Of a stretch of DNA of 64,000 nucleotides, positions 53,018 to 64,000 are shown one piece after another. Under the pieces are notes generated by a model that made no database searches, was not told where the DNA came from, and saw nothing but the letters and a program-made list of their open reading frames with translations. The translations under genes and the position numbers were made by a program. Numbering within the stretch: position 1 is the stretch's first letter; each line of letters begins with the position of its first letter. The stretch is from Actinophytocola sp044466355 (GTDB lineage: Bacteria; Actinomycetota; Actinomycetes; Mycobacteriales; Pseudonocardiaceae): assembly GCF_044466355.1 (NCBI RefSeq), contig NZ_JBITMQ010000002.1, forward strand, positions 744,001 through 808,000. The letters run 5' to 3'.

Positions 53018-53059
53018 CGCTCGCCTACGAGCGTCAGCTTCCCATTGTCGTGGTCATGG
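52993..53059. repeat. Palindromic direct repeat, copy B, with a strong hairpin
   Basis: Same element as 52014-52080. In this copy a perfect 15-bp stem is present: GGGAAGCTGACGCTC (53008-53022) and GAGCGTCAGCTTCCC (53029-53043), 6-nt loop. The stop codon of the nuclease-like gene lies inside the left arm, so it also serves as its terminator. Confidence 0.8.
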
Positions 53060-53133
53060 TCTTGACAGGCCCGGTCCGCCGTTTCACCGTGCTGACCGAC
53101 GCCTGAACCGATCGGCCGCCTCGGCGAACAGGC

Positions 53134-53541
53134 TCAGGGACCGGCCTCGCGGGGCGGGTAGTACGACGCGTAGAACCGCGCCGACTCGGCGCGTTCGGCG
53201 GGTGGGGTCTCTTCGCGGATCTTGCGGTTCAACCCCGCCGGATAGCCCGCCTTCACGAGTCGCCGCTCGCAGGCGTCCTCCATGAAGGACAGCGAGAAGT
53301 ACAACCCGAGCAGGTACCCCAGCGCCACCATGGAGATCCGCAGCGACCACGGTCCCGGCACGAGCAGCGCCAGCCACCACGGCAGGAACTGCACCATCAC
53401 GCGCGAGAAGTGCCGCAGCACCCACGTCCGGCACGTCAGGTCGTAGAGGACCCACTCGTGGTACGCGGCGGGCAGCGAACCGGCCACCGCGTACCACAAC
53501 CAGCGGAACGGGTCAGGCGCCCGCGAGCGACTTGAGTGCAT
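53134..53541 (-). CDS. DUF5313 family membrane protein
   Basis: A 135-residue protein with DPFRWLWYAVAGSLPAAYHE, then TCRTWVLRHFSRVMVQFLPW, two to three hydrophobic segments and a conserved C-terminal VKAGYPAGLNRKIREE, matching the actinobacterial DUF5313 family (unknown function). ATG 53539-53541 lies within the end of metK, giving a 29-bp same-strand overlap in another frame. A start inside the metK coding region is normal for such small downstream genes. Confidence 0.82.
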   Translation of the reverse strand: MHSSRSRAPDPFRWLWYAVAGSLPAAYHEWVLYDLTCRTWVLRHFSRVMVQFLPWWLALLVPGPWSLRISMVALGYLLGLYFSLSFMEDACERRLVKAGYPAGLNRKIREETPPAERAESARFYASYYPPREAGP

Positions 53542-54715
53542 CCGCGCGGTCGGTCCGCTCCCACGGCAGGTCCAGCTCGGGGCGGCCGAAGTGACCGTAG
53601 GCCGCCGTCTGGCGGTAGATCGGCCGCAGCAGGTCGAGGTCGCGGATGATCGCGGCGGGCCGCAGGTCGAAGACCTGGCTGATGGCCTGCTGGATCTTCG
53701 TCGGGTCGACCGTCTCGGTGCCGAAGGTCTCGACGAACAGGCCGACCGGAGCGGCCTTGCCGATGGCGTAGGCGACCTGGACCTCGAGGCGGGTCGCGAG
53801 GCCCGCGGCCACCGCGTTCTTGGCGACCCAGCGCATCGCGTACGCCGCGGAACGGTCCACCTTCGACGGGTCCTTGCCGGAGAACGCGCCACCACCGTGG
53901 CGGGCCATGCCGCCGTACGTGTCGACGATGATCTTGCGGCCGGTCAGGCCCGCGTCACCCATGGGGCCGCCGATGACGAAGCGACCGGTCGGGTTGACCA
54001 GCAGCCGCACGTTCTCGGTGTCCAGCTCCAGCGCGGCGATCTCCGGCTGCACGACCTGCTCGCGCACGTCGACGCCGAGCAGCTTCTCCAGGTCGACACC
54101 CTCCGCGTGCTGCGAGGACACCACCACGGTGTCCAGCCGCACGGCCTGGTCACCGGCGTACTCGATGGTGACCTGGGTCTTGCCGTCCGGGCGCAGGTAC
54201 GGCAGCTGGCCGTTCTTGCGGACCTCGGTCAGCCGGCGGGACAGGCGGTGCGCCAGCGCGATCGGCAGCGGCATCAGCTCGGGCGTGTCGGTGCAGGCGT
54301 ACCCGAACATCAGGCCCTGGTCACCGGCGCCCTGCTTGGCGATCTCGTCCTCGTCGCTCTCCACGCGCTTCTCGTACGCGGTGTCGACACCCTGCGCGAT
54401 GTCCGGCGACTGGGAGCCGATCGCGACGTTGACACCGCACGAGTTGCCGTCGAAGCCCTTGGCCGACGAGTCGTAGCCGATGTCGAGGATGGTCTCGCGG
54501 ACCAGCGACGGGATGTCGGCGTACGCCTCGGTGGTGACCTCACCGGCCACGTGGACCTGACCGGTCGTCACGAGTGTCTCGACCGCGACGCGCGACTTCG
54601 GGTCCTTCGACAGCAATGCGTCGAGTACGGCGTCGCTGATGGCGTCACAGATCTTGTCCGGATGCCCCTCGGTCACCGACTCACTGGTGAACAGCCTGCT
54701 CGCGGAACTACTCAC
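53513..54715 (-). CDS. metK: S-adenosylmethionine synthetase
   Basis: A 400-residue enzyme making SAM from methionine and ATP. Signatures are SVTEGHPDKICDAISDAVLD, then GAGDQGLMFGYA and the glycine-rich ATP loop GGGAFSGKDPSKVDRSAAYA. The start is GTG 54713-54715. It is 67 bp downstream of coaBC on the same strand; the gap is too short for a SAM riboswitch and none was recognised. Confidence 0.97.
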   Translation of the reverse strand: MSSSASRLFTSESVTEGHPDKICDAISDAVLDALLSKDPKSRVAVETLVTTGQVHVAGEVTTEAYADIPSLVRETILDIGYDSSAKGFDGNSCGVNVAIGSQSPDIAQGVDTAYEKRVESDEDEIAKQGAGDQGLMFGYACTDTPELMPLPIALAHRLSRRLTEVRKNGQLPYLRPDGKTQVTIEYAGDQAVRLDTVVVSSQHAEGVDLEKLLGVDVREQVVQPEIAALELDTENVRLLVNPTGRFVIGGPMGDAGLTGRKIIVDTYGGMARHGGGAFSGKDPSKVDRSAAYAMRWVAKNAVAAGLATRLEVQVAYAIGKAAPVGLFVETFGTETVDPTKIQQAISQVFDLRPAAIIRDLDLLRPIYRQTAAYGHFGRPELDLPWERTDRADALKSLAGA

Positions 54716-54782
54716 GACGTACCCACACCCAATCTTTCCCTGTTGCCTGCCTGAAGACTATGTACTAGGTATCGAGCGAGAC

Positions 54783-56009
54783 TCACTGATGAATCAGTTG
54801 AACGACCGCATCCCATATGTCGGACGCCATCCGCGATTTCGAGCCCAGCTCGATGGGTCGTTCCGCTCCGTCGGCCGATAGTAGCCACCCGGCGTTGTCC
54901 TCGGTCTCGAAGGCTCGTCCCTCGCCCACCGCGTTGACAACCAGCAGGTCACAGCCCTTGCGTTTGAGTTTGGCGCGTGCGTGTTCGAGCACGTCCGCGC
55001 CGCTGTCGCCGGTCTCCGCGGCGAAGCCGACGATCACCTGGCCGGGTCTGCGCGCGGCGACCAGCTCGGCCAGGATGTCCGGGTTGCGAGTCAGCGAGAC
55101 TGGATCCGGGTCACGATCCGTCTTCTTGATCTTGTGGTCCACTCGCGTGGCCGGGCGGAAGTCGGCGACCGCGGCGGCCATCACCACGACGTCGGCGTTC
55201 GCCGACACCGCGTGCATGGCCTCGCGCAGTTCGAGCGCGGTGCCCGCCCGCACGACGTCAACGCCGGCGGGCTCTGGCAGGCCGACGGTGTGCGCGGACA
55301 CGAGCGTGACCAGCGCGCCACGCTGGGCGGCGGTCCTGGCCAGCGCGTAGCCCTGCTTGCCCGAGGAACGGTTGCCCAGGTACCGGACCGGGTCGAGCGC
55401 CTCCCGGGTGCCGCCTGCGGACACCGCGACGCGCACGCCCTGAAGGTCACGGGGCAACGCGTCCCGCCGCGCGAGCAGCAGCCGGGCGAGGTCGACGATC
55501 TCGGCGGGGTCGGCGAGGCGGCCCTTGCCGGTGTCGGTGCCGGTCAGCCGCCCGCTCGCGGGCTCGGTGACCACCACACCGCGGGCACGCAGCGTCGCCA
55601 CGTTGGCCTGCGTGGCCGCGTGCTCCCACATCTCGGTGTGCATGGCCGGGGCCATCAGCACCGGGCAGCGCGCGGTGAGCAGGGTGTTGGTGAGCAGGTC
55701 GTCGGCGATCCCGTGCGCGGCCTTGGCCAGCAGGTTCGCGGTCGCCGGGACGACCAGCACCAGGTCGGCCTCCTGGCCGATGCGGACGTGCGGCACCTCG
55801 GGGACGTCGTCGAAGACCTCGGTGTGCACCGGCTGTCCGGACAACGCCTCGAAGGTGGCGGCACCGACGAAACGCAGCGCCGCCGCGGTGGGCACGACCC
55901 TGACCGAATGCCCTGACTCGGTCAGTTGTCGCAGGACCTCGCACGCCTTGTAGGCGGCGATGCCGCCGCCCACACCCAGAACGACGCGCGAGCCCTGAGT
56001 CAGTGTCAC
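54783..56009 (-). CDS. coaBC: Bifunctional phosphopantothenoylcysteine decarboxylase/synthase
   Basis: A 408-residue enzyme of coenzyme A synthesis. The N-terminal CoaC half has the flavin-binding segment VVLGVGGGIAAYKACEVLRQ, the active-site His and PVLMAPAMHTEMW. The C-terminal CoaB half starts with VSAGGTREALDPVRYLGNRS and contains KIKK. The start is GTG 56007-56009. It is downstream of rpoZ on the same strand, separated by the hairpin at 56066-56100. Confidence 0.96.
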   Translation of the reverse strand: MTLTQGSRVVLGVGGGIAAYKACEVLRQLTESGHSVRVVPTAAALRFVGAATFEALSGQPVHTEVFDDVPEVPHVRIGQEADLVLVVPATANLLAKAAHGIADDLLTNTLLTARCPVLMAPAMHTEMWEHAATQANVATLRARGVVVTEPASGRLTGTDTGKGRLADPAEIVDLARLLLARRDALPRDLQGVRVAVSAGGTREALDPVRYLGNRSSGKQGYALARTAAQRGALVTLVSAHTVGLPEPAGVDVVRAGTALELREAMHAVSANADVVVMAAAVADFRPATRVDHKIKKTDRDPDPVSLTRNPDILAELVAARRPGQVIVGFAAETGDSGADVLEHARAKLKRKGCDLLVVNAVGEGRAFETEDNAGWLLSADGAERPIELGSKSRMASDIWDAVVQLIHQ

Positions 56010-56065
56010 GGCCTCGCTCCGCTCGGCGTTCGCGAGCCTGTTCCCGGCGTCTTCCCTCCTGCGCG

Positions 56066-56100
56066 CGAAGGCCCAGGGCTCGTTCCTCGCCGGGCCTTCG
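56066..56100. terminator. Probable terminator of the mihF-gmk-rpoZ operon
   Basis: CGAAGGCCC (56066-56074) and GGGCCTTCG (56092-56100) form a 9-bp stem with a 17-nt loop, in the 121-bp gap between the rpoZ stop and the coaBC start. No T-run follows, as is usual in actinomycetes. Confidence 0.55.
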
Positions 56101-56130
56101 TGCTCGTCAGTCCAGACGCCGGCGGCTCGC

Positions 56131-56421
56131 TCACTCGCCCTCGGTGTGCTCGAGGAGGCCTGCGTGGATCTCGCGGAGCGCGATGGACAGCGGCTTCTCG
56201 CGGGGACCCGGCTCGACCAGCGGGCCGACGTACTCGAGCAGACCCTCGCCGAGCTGCGCGTAGTAGTCGTTGATCTGACGGGCGCGCTTGGCCGCGTAGA
56301 TCACCAGGGCGTACTTGGAGCTGACCTTGTCGAGCAGGTCGTCGATCGGGGGGTTGGTGATGCCTTCGAGCTGCTGGCTCGACGGGTCACCCAGTGCGCC
56401 CAACTCGGTGGGGGTGATCAC
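56131..56421 (-). CDS. rpoZ: DNA-directed RNA polymerase omega subunit
   Basis: A 96-residue protein that helps assemble RNA polymerase. It contains PPIDDLLDKVSSKYALVIYA and AAKRARQINDYYAQLGEGLL, both diagnostic of actinobacterial omega. GTG start at 56419-56421 overlaps the gmk stop by 4 bp. Confidence 0.95.
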   Translation of the reverse strand: MITPTELGALGDPSSQQLEGITNPPIDDLLDKVSSKYALVIYAAKRARQINDYYAQLGEGLLEYVGPLVEPGPREKPLSIALREIHAGLLEHTEGE

Positions 56422-57023
56422 TCGTTGTTCTCCAACTGATGGGAGGAGGAATTGTCAAGCATCAACTTTAGCAACTGCTCAGCGGTGCTCCGCAGGTCGG
56501 TGTTGACCACGACCTCGTCGAACTCGTCCTGGGCGGCCAGCTCCTCCTTGGCGGTCCGGAGCCTGCGCGCCACGACCTCCGGTGACTCGGTGCCCCGGCC
56601 GACCAGACGTTCGACGAGTGCCTCCCAGCTGGGCGGCGAGATGAACACCAGCAGCGCCTCGGGCATGGTCTTCCGCAGGTTCCGAGCGCCCTGCAGATCG
56701 ACCTCCACCAGCGCGGGCCTGCCCGCCGCGAGCCGCTCCTCGATCGGCGCCCTCGGGGTGCCGGACCGGTGCGTGCCCCGGTGGATCTCCGCCCATTCGA
56801 GCAGGGCGTCCTTCTCGATCATCCGGTCGAACTCGTCGGCCGTGACGAAGTGGTAGTCGACGCCGTCCTGCTCGCCGGGCCGCTGTTCCCTGGTCGTGGC
56901 CGACACGCTGAACCACAGGTCCGGGTAGAGCCGCCGCAGCTCGTGGACGACGCTGCTCTTGCCTACGCCGGAGGGGCCGGCCAGTACGACCAGCCGGCCC
57001 CTCCTGATGTCACTGCTCGTCAC
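56418..57023 (-). CDS. gmk: Guanylate kinase
   Basis: A 201-residue kinase converting GMP to GDP. P-loop LAGPSGVGKSSVVHEL, GMP-binding FSVSATTREQRPGEQDGVDY and the lid near GRGTESPEVVARRL are present. The GTG start overlaps the mihF stop by 4 bp, and the stop overlaps rpoZ, so mihF-gmk-rpoZ is one operon. Confidence 0.96.
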   Translation of the reverse strand: MTSSDIRRGRLVVLAGPSGVGKSSVVHELRRLYPDLWFSVSATTREQRPGEQDGVDYHFVTADEFDRMIEKDALLEWAEIHRGTHRSGTPRAPIEERLAAGRPALVEVDLQGARNLRKTMPEALLVFISPPSWEALVERLVGRGTESPEVVARRLRTAKEELAAQDEFDEVVVNTDLRSTAEQLLKLMLDNSSSHQLENNE

Positions 57024-57337
57024 TCGCCGCTGAACTCGGCGAGCAACGCCTTGCGCTGACGGTCGCCAAGGCCGCGAAGACGACGGCTCGGGGCGATCTC
57101 AAGGCGCTCGATGATCTGCTGGGCACGCACCTTGCCGACGCCCGGCAGGGCCTCGAGCAGTGCGGTGACCTTCATCTTGCCCAGGACCTCGTCCTTGTCA
57201 GCCTGGGCGAGCACGTCCTTGAGGGTGGTGCCACCTCGCTTCAGGCGCTCCTTGAGCTCAGCTCGGGCGCGACGGGCGGCAGCCGCCTTCTCCAGCGCTG
57301 CGGCCCGCTGCTCCTCGGTCAGCTGGGGAAGGGCCAC
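57020..57337 (-). CDS. mihF: Integration host factor, actinobacterial type (MihF)
   Basis: A 105-residue nucleoid protein specific to actinobacteria. The helix-two-turns-helix part includes KVTALLEALPGVGKVRAQQI, followed by RLRGLGDRQRKALLAEF. The long N-terminal helix EEQRAAALEKAAAARRARAE is also typical. GTG 57335-57337 is preceded by GGAGG at the right distance. It is the first gene of mihF-gmk-rpoZ; the promoter is expected in 57338-57480. Confidence 0.94.
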   Translation of the reverse strand: MALPQLTEEQRAAALEKAAAARRARAELKERLKRGGTTLKDVLAQADKDEVLGKMKVTALLEALPGVGKVRAQQIIERLEIAPSRRLRGLGDRQRKALLAEFSGE

Positions 57338-57693
57338 GATTTCCTCCGGGGGGTGGGGTTTTCTGCGGATCGGTGTCGCGACGTTACCGAGGTCCGCCTT
57401 CTCATGACAACGCGGGTCCACCTTAGTGCGGTGGGTAGTGCGCGACAGAGCATAGATCAACTCTGAGTAGCGAACACCCCTGGACCAGCGGTAACACCTT
57501 CACGTCAGGTGCCATGGGTCCATACTGCCCGACCTGCGCGAAGCGCTTCGACATGGTAGTGCGCAGGCTCCTTCCCGGGCCACCAGCCGCCGCCGCACGA
57601 GGGCGCGCCCGGTCGGCGCCCTGCCCCGAACCGGCGGGAAACCCCAGGTCAGGTGCGGTGACACCACGGCATCGGCCGGTCTGCCGACTTGGC
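57338..57693. other. Intergenic region between the EndoU-domain gene and mihF
   Basis: About 356 bp without a supported gene. It includes the promoter of mihF-gmk-rpoZ and, at its right end, part of the terminator of the EndoU-domain gene. Open frames here have no family-like features, so no immunity gene for the EndoU protein is visible. Confidence 0.5.
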
Positions 57694-57716
57694 TCAACCA
57701 GTCGGCTGACAGACCG
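57677..57716. terminator. Hairpin at the end of the EndoU-domain gene
   Basis: CGGTCTG plus CCGACT (57677-57689) pair with AGTCGG (57700-57705) and CAGACCG (57710-57716), with a 4-nt bulge on the right side and a 10-nt loop. It overlaps the stop codon at 57694-57696, so it probably ends that leftward transcript. Confidence 0.65.
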
Positions 57717-60375
57717 CGGGCGGCGGGTCCGCACGTTTCGGCGGCGTGGTCCTGGTGGTCTTCTTGTGCTTGCCGTCGTTGTCCGCGACGACCTCGACCG
57801 GCACCGGCGTGTTGCCGGGGCGGGCTTCGGCCGTGTACCGCCACTCCGGCCTGCCGTCCGTGCCCGCCCGCACGTACCGGGCGCTGGGGTTGCGCAGCTT
57901 GAGCCCGCCCGCGCGCTGGGCTTCCCTGCCCATCTCGGGCAGCTGGGCCCTCGGTGGGGCCTTGGGCAGTGGCGGGTTGCGGTAGGGCAGGGTGGGGTTC
58001 GCCGGGTCCATGATCATCTCGTACGGTTGCAGCACGCCGCTGTCGTCGGCGACATTCCCGGTCGGGTACGCCGACGCGATCGTGCCGTCCTGCAGCACGT
58101 GTACGACCAGCTCGATGCCGTTCGAGCTGCCACGAACCTCCCAGGAGCCGACCTCGACCCCCATCTGGTTCTTGTTGTCACCCGTCACCCTGCGCACCGA
58201 CGTGCCGGTGGCGGTGGTGTCGTCGCCGTCGTGCGGGTTGCCCTCGCGCTTGTTCCGCATCGCGCGCGAGGCCACCTCGATCACGCGTTCCTCGGTGACC
58301 TCCCGGCTCCACGTCTTCGGGTACTCGGTCTTGTCCGCGACCCCCGCGCCGTACCGGTGACCACCACCGCCGCCTCGGTGCGGGTCGACGGCGTCCCCGT
58401 GCCACATGTGCTCGGCCGTGGCGGGCGTGAAGTGCGGGACGACCGTGGTGGGCGGTGTCTGCGGCACCCGCTCCAGCGTCTGCCCGAGCGCGGCGATGTC
58501 GTGCACGTCGAACACGAACGCGCCGTTCACCGCGCCGCGGTTCGGCAGCCCGCTGGTCACGCTGGTGATCGACAGCTGCTGGATCGCCGGATCGCCCTGG
58601 TCGTCGAGGAGCACGTCGCGGAACGACCCACCCTTCGGCGTGCGGTCCCGGAGCACCTCGACGAGCTGTGTGCGGGACATGGCGCCCAGGGTGTTGCTCT
58701 CGTCGCCCCGGACGGTCACGTCGACCACCCTCGCGTACCCCGACGGCACGACGCCGTCCCGGTCGAAGTCCCGTCTCGCCTGGTCGACCAGGTCGTAGAG
58801 GGCGTCGTGGCCCTTCTGCCCCTTGGCCCCGCCGCCGATCCCGCGGAGCACGTGAGCGCGCCGCGTCGTGTCGTCGACGATGACGCCGTCGGCCTCGACG
58901 TGCACGGGCGCGGTCTCGGGCGACGGCGCCTTCCTGCCTTCGGTGAGCGCGGCCAGCAGCTTGAGCGTGCGCAGCGCGAGGTCCTGTTCCAGCGGCTTGC
59001 CGCGCACGGCCTGGCGGAACAGGTCGAGCAGCGGGGTGCGGACCGGGTCGTCGCCGTGGCGCAGGGCGGGTGCGCTGACCAGCTGGTGGAGCAACGCGAG
59101 GAGCCCGGCGTCCGCCGCGGCGCCGATCACCGCCTCCGCCTCGGCGACGACGTCGCCCTGTCTGAGCACGCCCGCGGTCGGCGCCCCCGAGGTGAGGCGG
59201 TCCATGATGCCGGTGACGCCGGGCCCGATCAGCCCCGGCCTGCCCGGCACCGGGTTGTTCGGGTCGACGCCGCGGTCGTTCAGCCGCCTGCCGGCCGCCA
59301 CGTCGGGCCCGGCGAGCGAGGTGATCTGCGCGAACGCCTGGACGGAGATGGGCACGGTGACCCGGCCGCCCGGCGACGGCGGCGCCGGGTTCGGCGCGTT
59401 GTACACGGTGCTGAACCGGCCGCCCGGCGGCAGGTTCAGCGGCACGGTCATGGGCGCGCCGCTGCTCGACGTGATCACGAGCGTGCCGACGCCCGCCCCG
59501 CCGCCGACGTTGGTGACCTCGACCGTGAACGGGCACATCGGGGTCCGGCAGATGCCGCCCGACCCGCGAACCCCGCCGGTCAGGCGTGGCCGCTGCGCCA
59601 TGTCCGGTACCGACGGCGCGGGCAGGTCCGGGATCGTGGGCGCGGTCCGCGCGACCGTCGCGCCGGTCTGCTGCCTGCAGGACGTGCCCGGCCGCGCGAC
59701 ACCCAGTTCGACGTCCGGGTAGTCGCGTCCGTCGTCCCCGCCCCGCACGCGGTGAGTGTCCGCGAGCAGCGGGCCGCCGATGCCGAGCAGTGCGGGCGGC
59801 TCGGCCGGGGTGACGTACACGCGCCAGCCGGTGTCGCCGAGCGTCAGTGTCCTGGCGGGCGTGCCGTCGCCGAAGACCGACGAGGTCGCGGTCCAGGTGG
59901 CCCGTGCGGCGGGACGCGCGATCATCTCCCGGATGGCGTCGCCGGTCAGGCCGCTCAGCGCGCTGACCGGGAACCCCACCGAGTCGTCGGCCCTGACCCA
60001 CCGGTCGCTGTGGGCCTGCTGGTGGGCCGGGACGGTGTTGAGCCACCACGCCGCGTTCGCCCTGATCGCGGCGTCGTCCCCCGCGGCGACGATGGTCGCG
60101 ACGCCACCCGCCTCGTCCTCGACGACGGCCTGGGCGCCGTCGCCGGTGACGACGATGTCGACGTGCAGGCGTTGCGCCGTCCCCGTCCGCACCCAGCCGG
60201 TCAGCTCGATGTCGTCGAGGTCGGCGAGGACGCCGAGCGCGGCGGCCGCGACGCGCTGGGGCGCCTCGGCCACAGGCGACCCCGCCAGCCGTTCGTGTGG
60301 GGCGGCCAGAACGGCCGCCGCCACCATCCCCACGGCGAGAACCGGCACCCCGCCCAGCACCCAACGGCGTCTCAT
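57694..60375 (-). CDS. Large secreted protein with an EndoU-type nuclease domain
   Basis: An 893-residue exported protein. Residues 1-26 form a signal peptide (RRRWVLGGVPVLAVGMVAAA). Residues about 40-210 resemble a lipid- or ligand-carrier-like domain. Residues about 260-360 are beta-rich, and a middle region of unknown type runs to about 650. Residues 654-775 match the bacterial EndoU RNase fold: EHMWHGD, GGGGGHRYGAG, EYPKTWS, then SWEVRGSSNGIELVVHVL and IASAYPTG; His656 and His673 are candidate catalytic residues. A charged tail of about 118 residues follows. No immunity gene is adjacent. It lies between pyrF and mihF, which are close neighbours in other genomes. Confidence 0.85.
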   Translation of the reverse strand: MRRRWVLGGVPVLAVGMVAAAVLAAPHERLAGSPVAEAPQRVAAAALGVLADLDDIELTGWVRTGTAQRLHVDIVVTGDGAQAVVEDEAGGVATIVAAGDDAAIRANAAWWLNTVPAHQQAHSDRWVRADDSVGFPVSALSGLTGDAIREMIARPAARATWTATSSVFGDGTPARTLTLGDTGWRVYVTPAEPPALLGIGGPLLADTHRVRGGDDGRDYPDVELGVARPGTSCRQQTGATVARTAPTIPDLPAPSVPDMAQRPRLTGGVRGSGGICRTPMCPFTVEVTNVGGGAGVGTLVITSSSGAPMTVPLNLPPGGRFSTVYNAPNPAPPSPGGRVTVPISVQAFAQITSLAGPDVAAGRRLNDRGVDPNNPVPGRPGLIGPGVTGIMDRLTSGAPTAGVLRQGDVVAEAEAVIGAAADAGLLALLHQLVSAPALRHGDDPVRTPLLDLFRQAVRGKPLEQDLALRTLKLLAALTEGRKAPSPETAPVHVEADGVIVDDTTRRAHVLRGIGGGAKGQKGHDALYDLVDQARRDFDRDGVVPSGYARVVDVTVRGDESNTLGAMSRTQLVEVLRDRTPKGGSFRDVLLDDQGDPAIQQLSITSVTSGLPNRGAVNGAFVFDVHDIAALGQTLERVPQTPPTTVVPHFTPATAEHMWHGDAVDPHRGGGGGHRYGAGVADKTEYPKTWSREVTEERVIEVASRAMRNKREGNPHDGDDTTATGTSVRRVTGDNKNQMGVEVGSWEVRGSSNGIELVVHVLQDGTIASAYPTGNVADDSGVLQPYEMIMDPANPTLPYRNPPLPKAPPRAQLPEMGREAQRAGGLKLRNPSARYVRAGTDGRPEWRYTAEARPGNTPVPVEVVADNDGKHKKTTRTTPPKRADPPPAVCQPTG

Positions 60376-60440
60376 CCGTCAAACCCCCGCCTCGTGAGAG
60401 CGATGTTCGAACGGATGTCACACCGGATCGGGTTTCGTGG

Positions 60441-61270
60441 CTACCGCGCGTGTATCTCCAGTGCATCCCGGACGCGCAGCGCCGCGTCGCGCAGCGCCGT
60501 CACGTCCGGGCCGTGGCGCAGGATGTCCCTGGACGACGCCGGGAGCACGTGCCCGCGGTGTTCGCCGAACACGCTCCCGAGGTCGTCGGCACCGGCGCCC
60601 TGCGCGCCGAAACCGGGCGCCAGGATCGGGCCGTTGAGCCGCGACAGGTCCAGCTCGGTGCGGCCGACGGTCGCACCGATGACGAGGCCGACGGACCCGA
60701 GCGGCGTGGCGCCCTCGTTGCGGGCCGCGGCCTCGTCCACCATCGTCTGGGCGACCGGGACGCCGTCCTCGCCGCGGGCCCGCTGCACCTGCGGGCCCTC
60801 CTTGTTCGAGGTCAGTGCCAGCACGAACAGGCCGCGGCCGGTCCGGTCCGCGAGGTCGAGAGCGGGGTCGAGCGACCCGAACCCGAGGTAGGGCGACACG
60901 GTGACCGCGTCGGCGGCCAGCGGTGAGCCGTCGGCCAGGTACGCCCGCGCGTAGGCGGCCATCGTGGAGCCGATGTCGCCGCGCTTGACGTCGGCCAGCA
61001 CCAGCGTGCCGGTGCCCGCGAACGCGGCGATCAGCTTCTCCAGCACGGCGACCCCGGCCGAGCCGTGCGCCTCGAAGAACGCCGACTGCGGCTTGACCAC
61101 CGCCACCTGGCCCGCGAACGCCTCGGCGCACGTCATCGCGAACCGCTCGAGCCCGTTCGCGTCGACGGGCAGGCCCCACTGCTCCAGCAGCGCGGCGTGC
61201 GGGTCGATCCCCGCGCAGAGCGGGCCACGCTCGGCCACGGCGGCGGTCAGCCGCGCACCGAACGACGCCC

Positions 61271-61274
<4 letters not shown>
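60441..61274 (-). CDS. pyrF: Orotidine 5'-phosphate decarboxylase (type 2)
   Basis: A 277-residue enzyme that makes UMP. The signature LVLADVKRGDIGSTMAAYA holds the catalytic Lys-Asp pair, and the beginning GPLCAGIDPHAALLEQWGL marks the type-2 (mycobacterial) group. The start is GTG 61272-61274, overlapping the carB stop by 4 bp, so it is the last gene of the pyrimidine operon. Confidence 0.95.

Positions 61275-64000
<2,726 letters not shown>

Noticed and set aside
54716..54782. SAM riboswitch upstream of metK
   Set aside because: The gap is only 67 bp and no SAM-aptamer helices were seen.
57423..57734. Minus-strand open frame as a possible immunity gene for the EndoU protein
   Set aside because: Low-complexity, no hydrophobic or acidic features typical of immunity proteins, overlaps the EndoU gene end. 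Nothing supports it as coding.

Overview
This 64 kb window is high-GC DNA (GTG and TTG starts are common, start/stop overlaps are frequent) from an actinomycete. Gene content and order point to Pseudonocardiaceae, for example a Lentzea, Saccharothrix or Actinosynnema relative; the genus is inference. The backbone is the conserved actinobacterial chromosome block that in Mycobacterium tuberculosis runs from the pyrimidine genes to the heme/pentose-phosphate genes. Markers include rbpA, whiA-yvcK-rapZ-uvrC, mihF, opcA, and DUF397/DUF5753 and DUF2795 proteins. No rRNA, tRNA, CRISPR array, phage or insertion sequence was seen.

Layout, left to right. 1-1.1 kb: an ABC-2 exporter whose ATPase is cut by the window edge. 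1-10.5 kb: an LLM-class oxidoreductase, heme A synthase (ctaA), an acyl desaturase with a near-perfect 24-bp palindromic operator, a quinone oxidoreductase, then an accessory patch. The patch holds a small lipoprotein, a two-helix membrane protein with a cupin-like and an HD-domain protein, and an ArsR/SRPBCC-VOC pair with its operator. Heme O synthase (ctaB) follows. 10.7-18.8 kb: tkt-tal-pgi-zwf-opcA-pgl, a tightly coupled pentose-phosphate operon supplying NADPH and pentoses. 18.9-23.6 kb: accessory genes (two DUF2795 proteins, an F420/NADP reductase-like protein, a STAS protein lacking the phosphorylatable serine, a ProC-like reductase, an orphan histidine kinase). 23.7-28.8 kb: rbpA and secG, a secreted family-64 glucanase on the opposite strand, then gap-pgk-tpiA.

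29-34.8 kb: whiA-yvcK-rapZ-uvrC. 35-42.3 kb: secreted SGNH hydrolase, Rieske lipoprotein, riboflavin genes (ribH, ribBA, ribE, with no ribD), rpe, and an SDR and an intradiol-dioxygenase-like lipoprotein inserted among them. 42.5-50.8 kb: asparaginase, rsmB-fmt-def, a sigma factor with its membrane partner, a methyltransferase, and a helicase-degenerate priA. 50.9-53.1 kb: a DUF5753/DUF397 regulator pair and a nuclease-fold protein bracketed by about 67-bp palindromic repeats. 53.1-64 kb: metK, coaBC, rpoZ, gmk, mihF, a large secreted protein carrying an EndoU-type nuclease domain, pyrF and carB (cut by the window end).

Strongest leads for undescribed biology: the roughly 163-bp imperfect palindrome at 42365-42527, the secreted EndoU protein at 57694-60375 without a visible immunity partner, the repeat-flanked nuclease gene at 52014-53059, and the membrane/cupin/HD cassette at 5401-7887. 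Family assignments come from reading motifs by eye; no database search was run.
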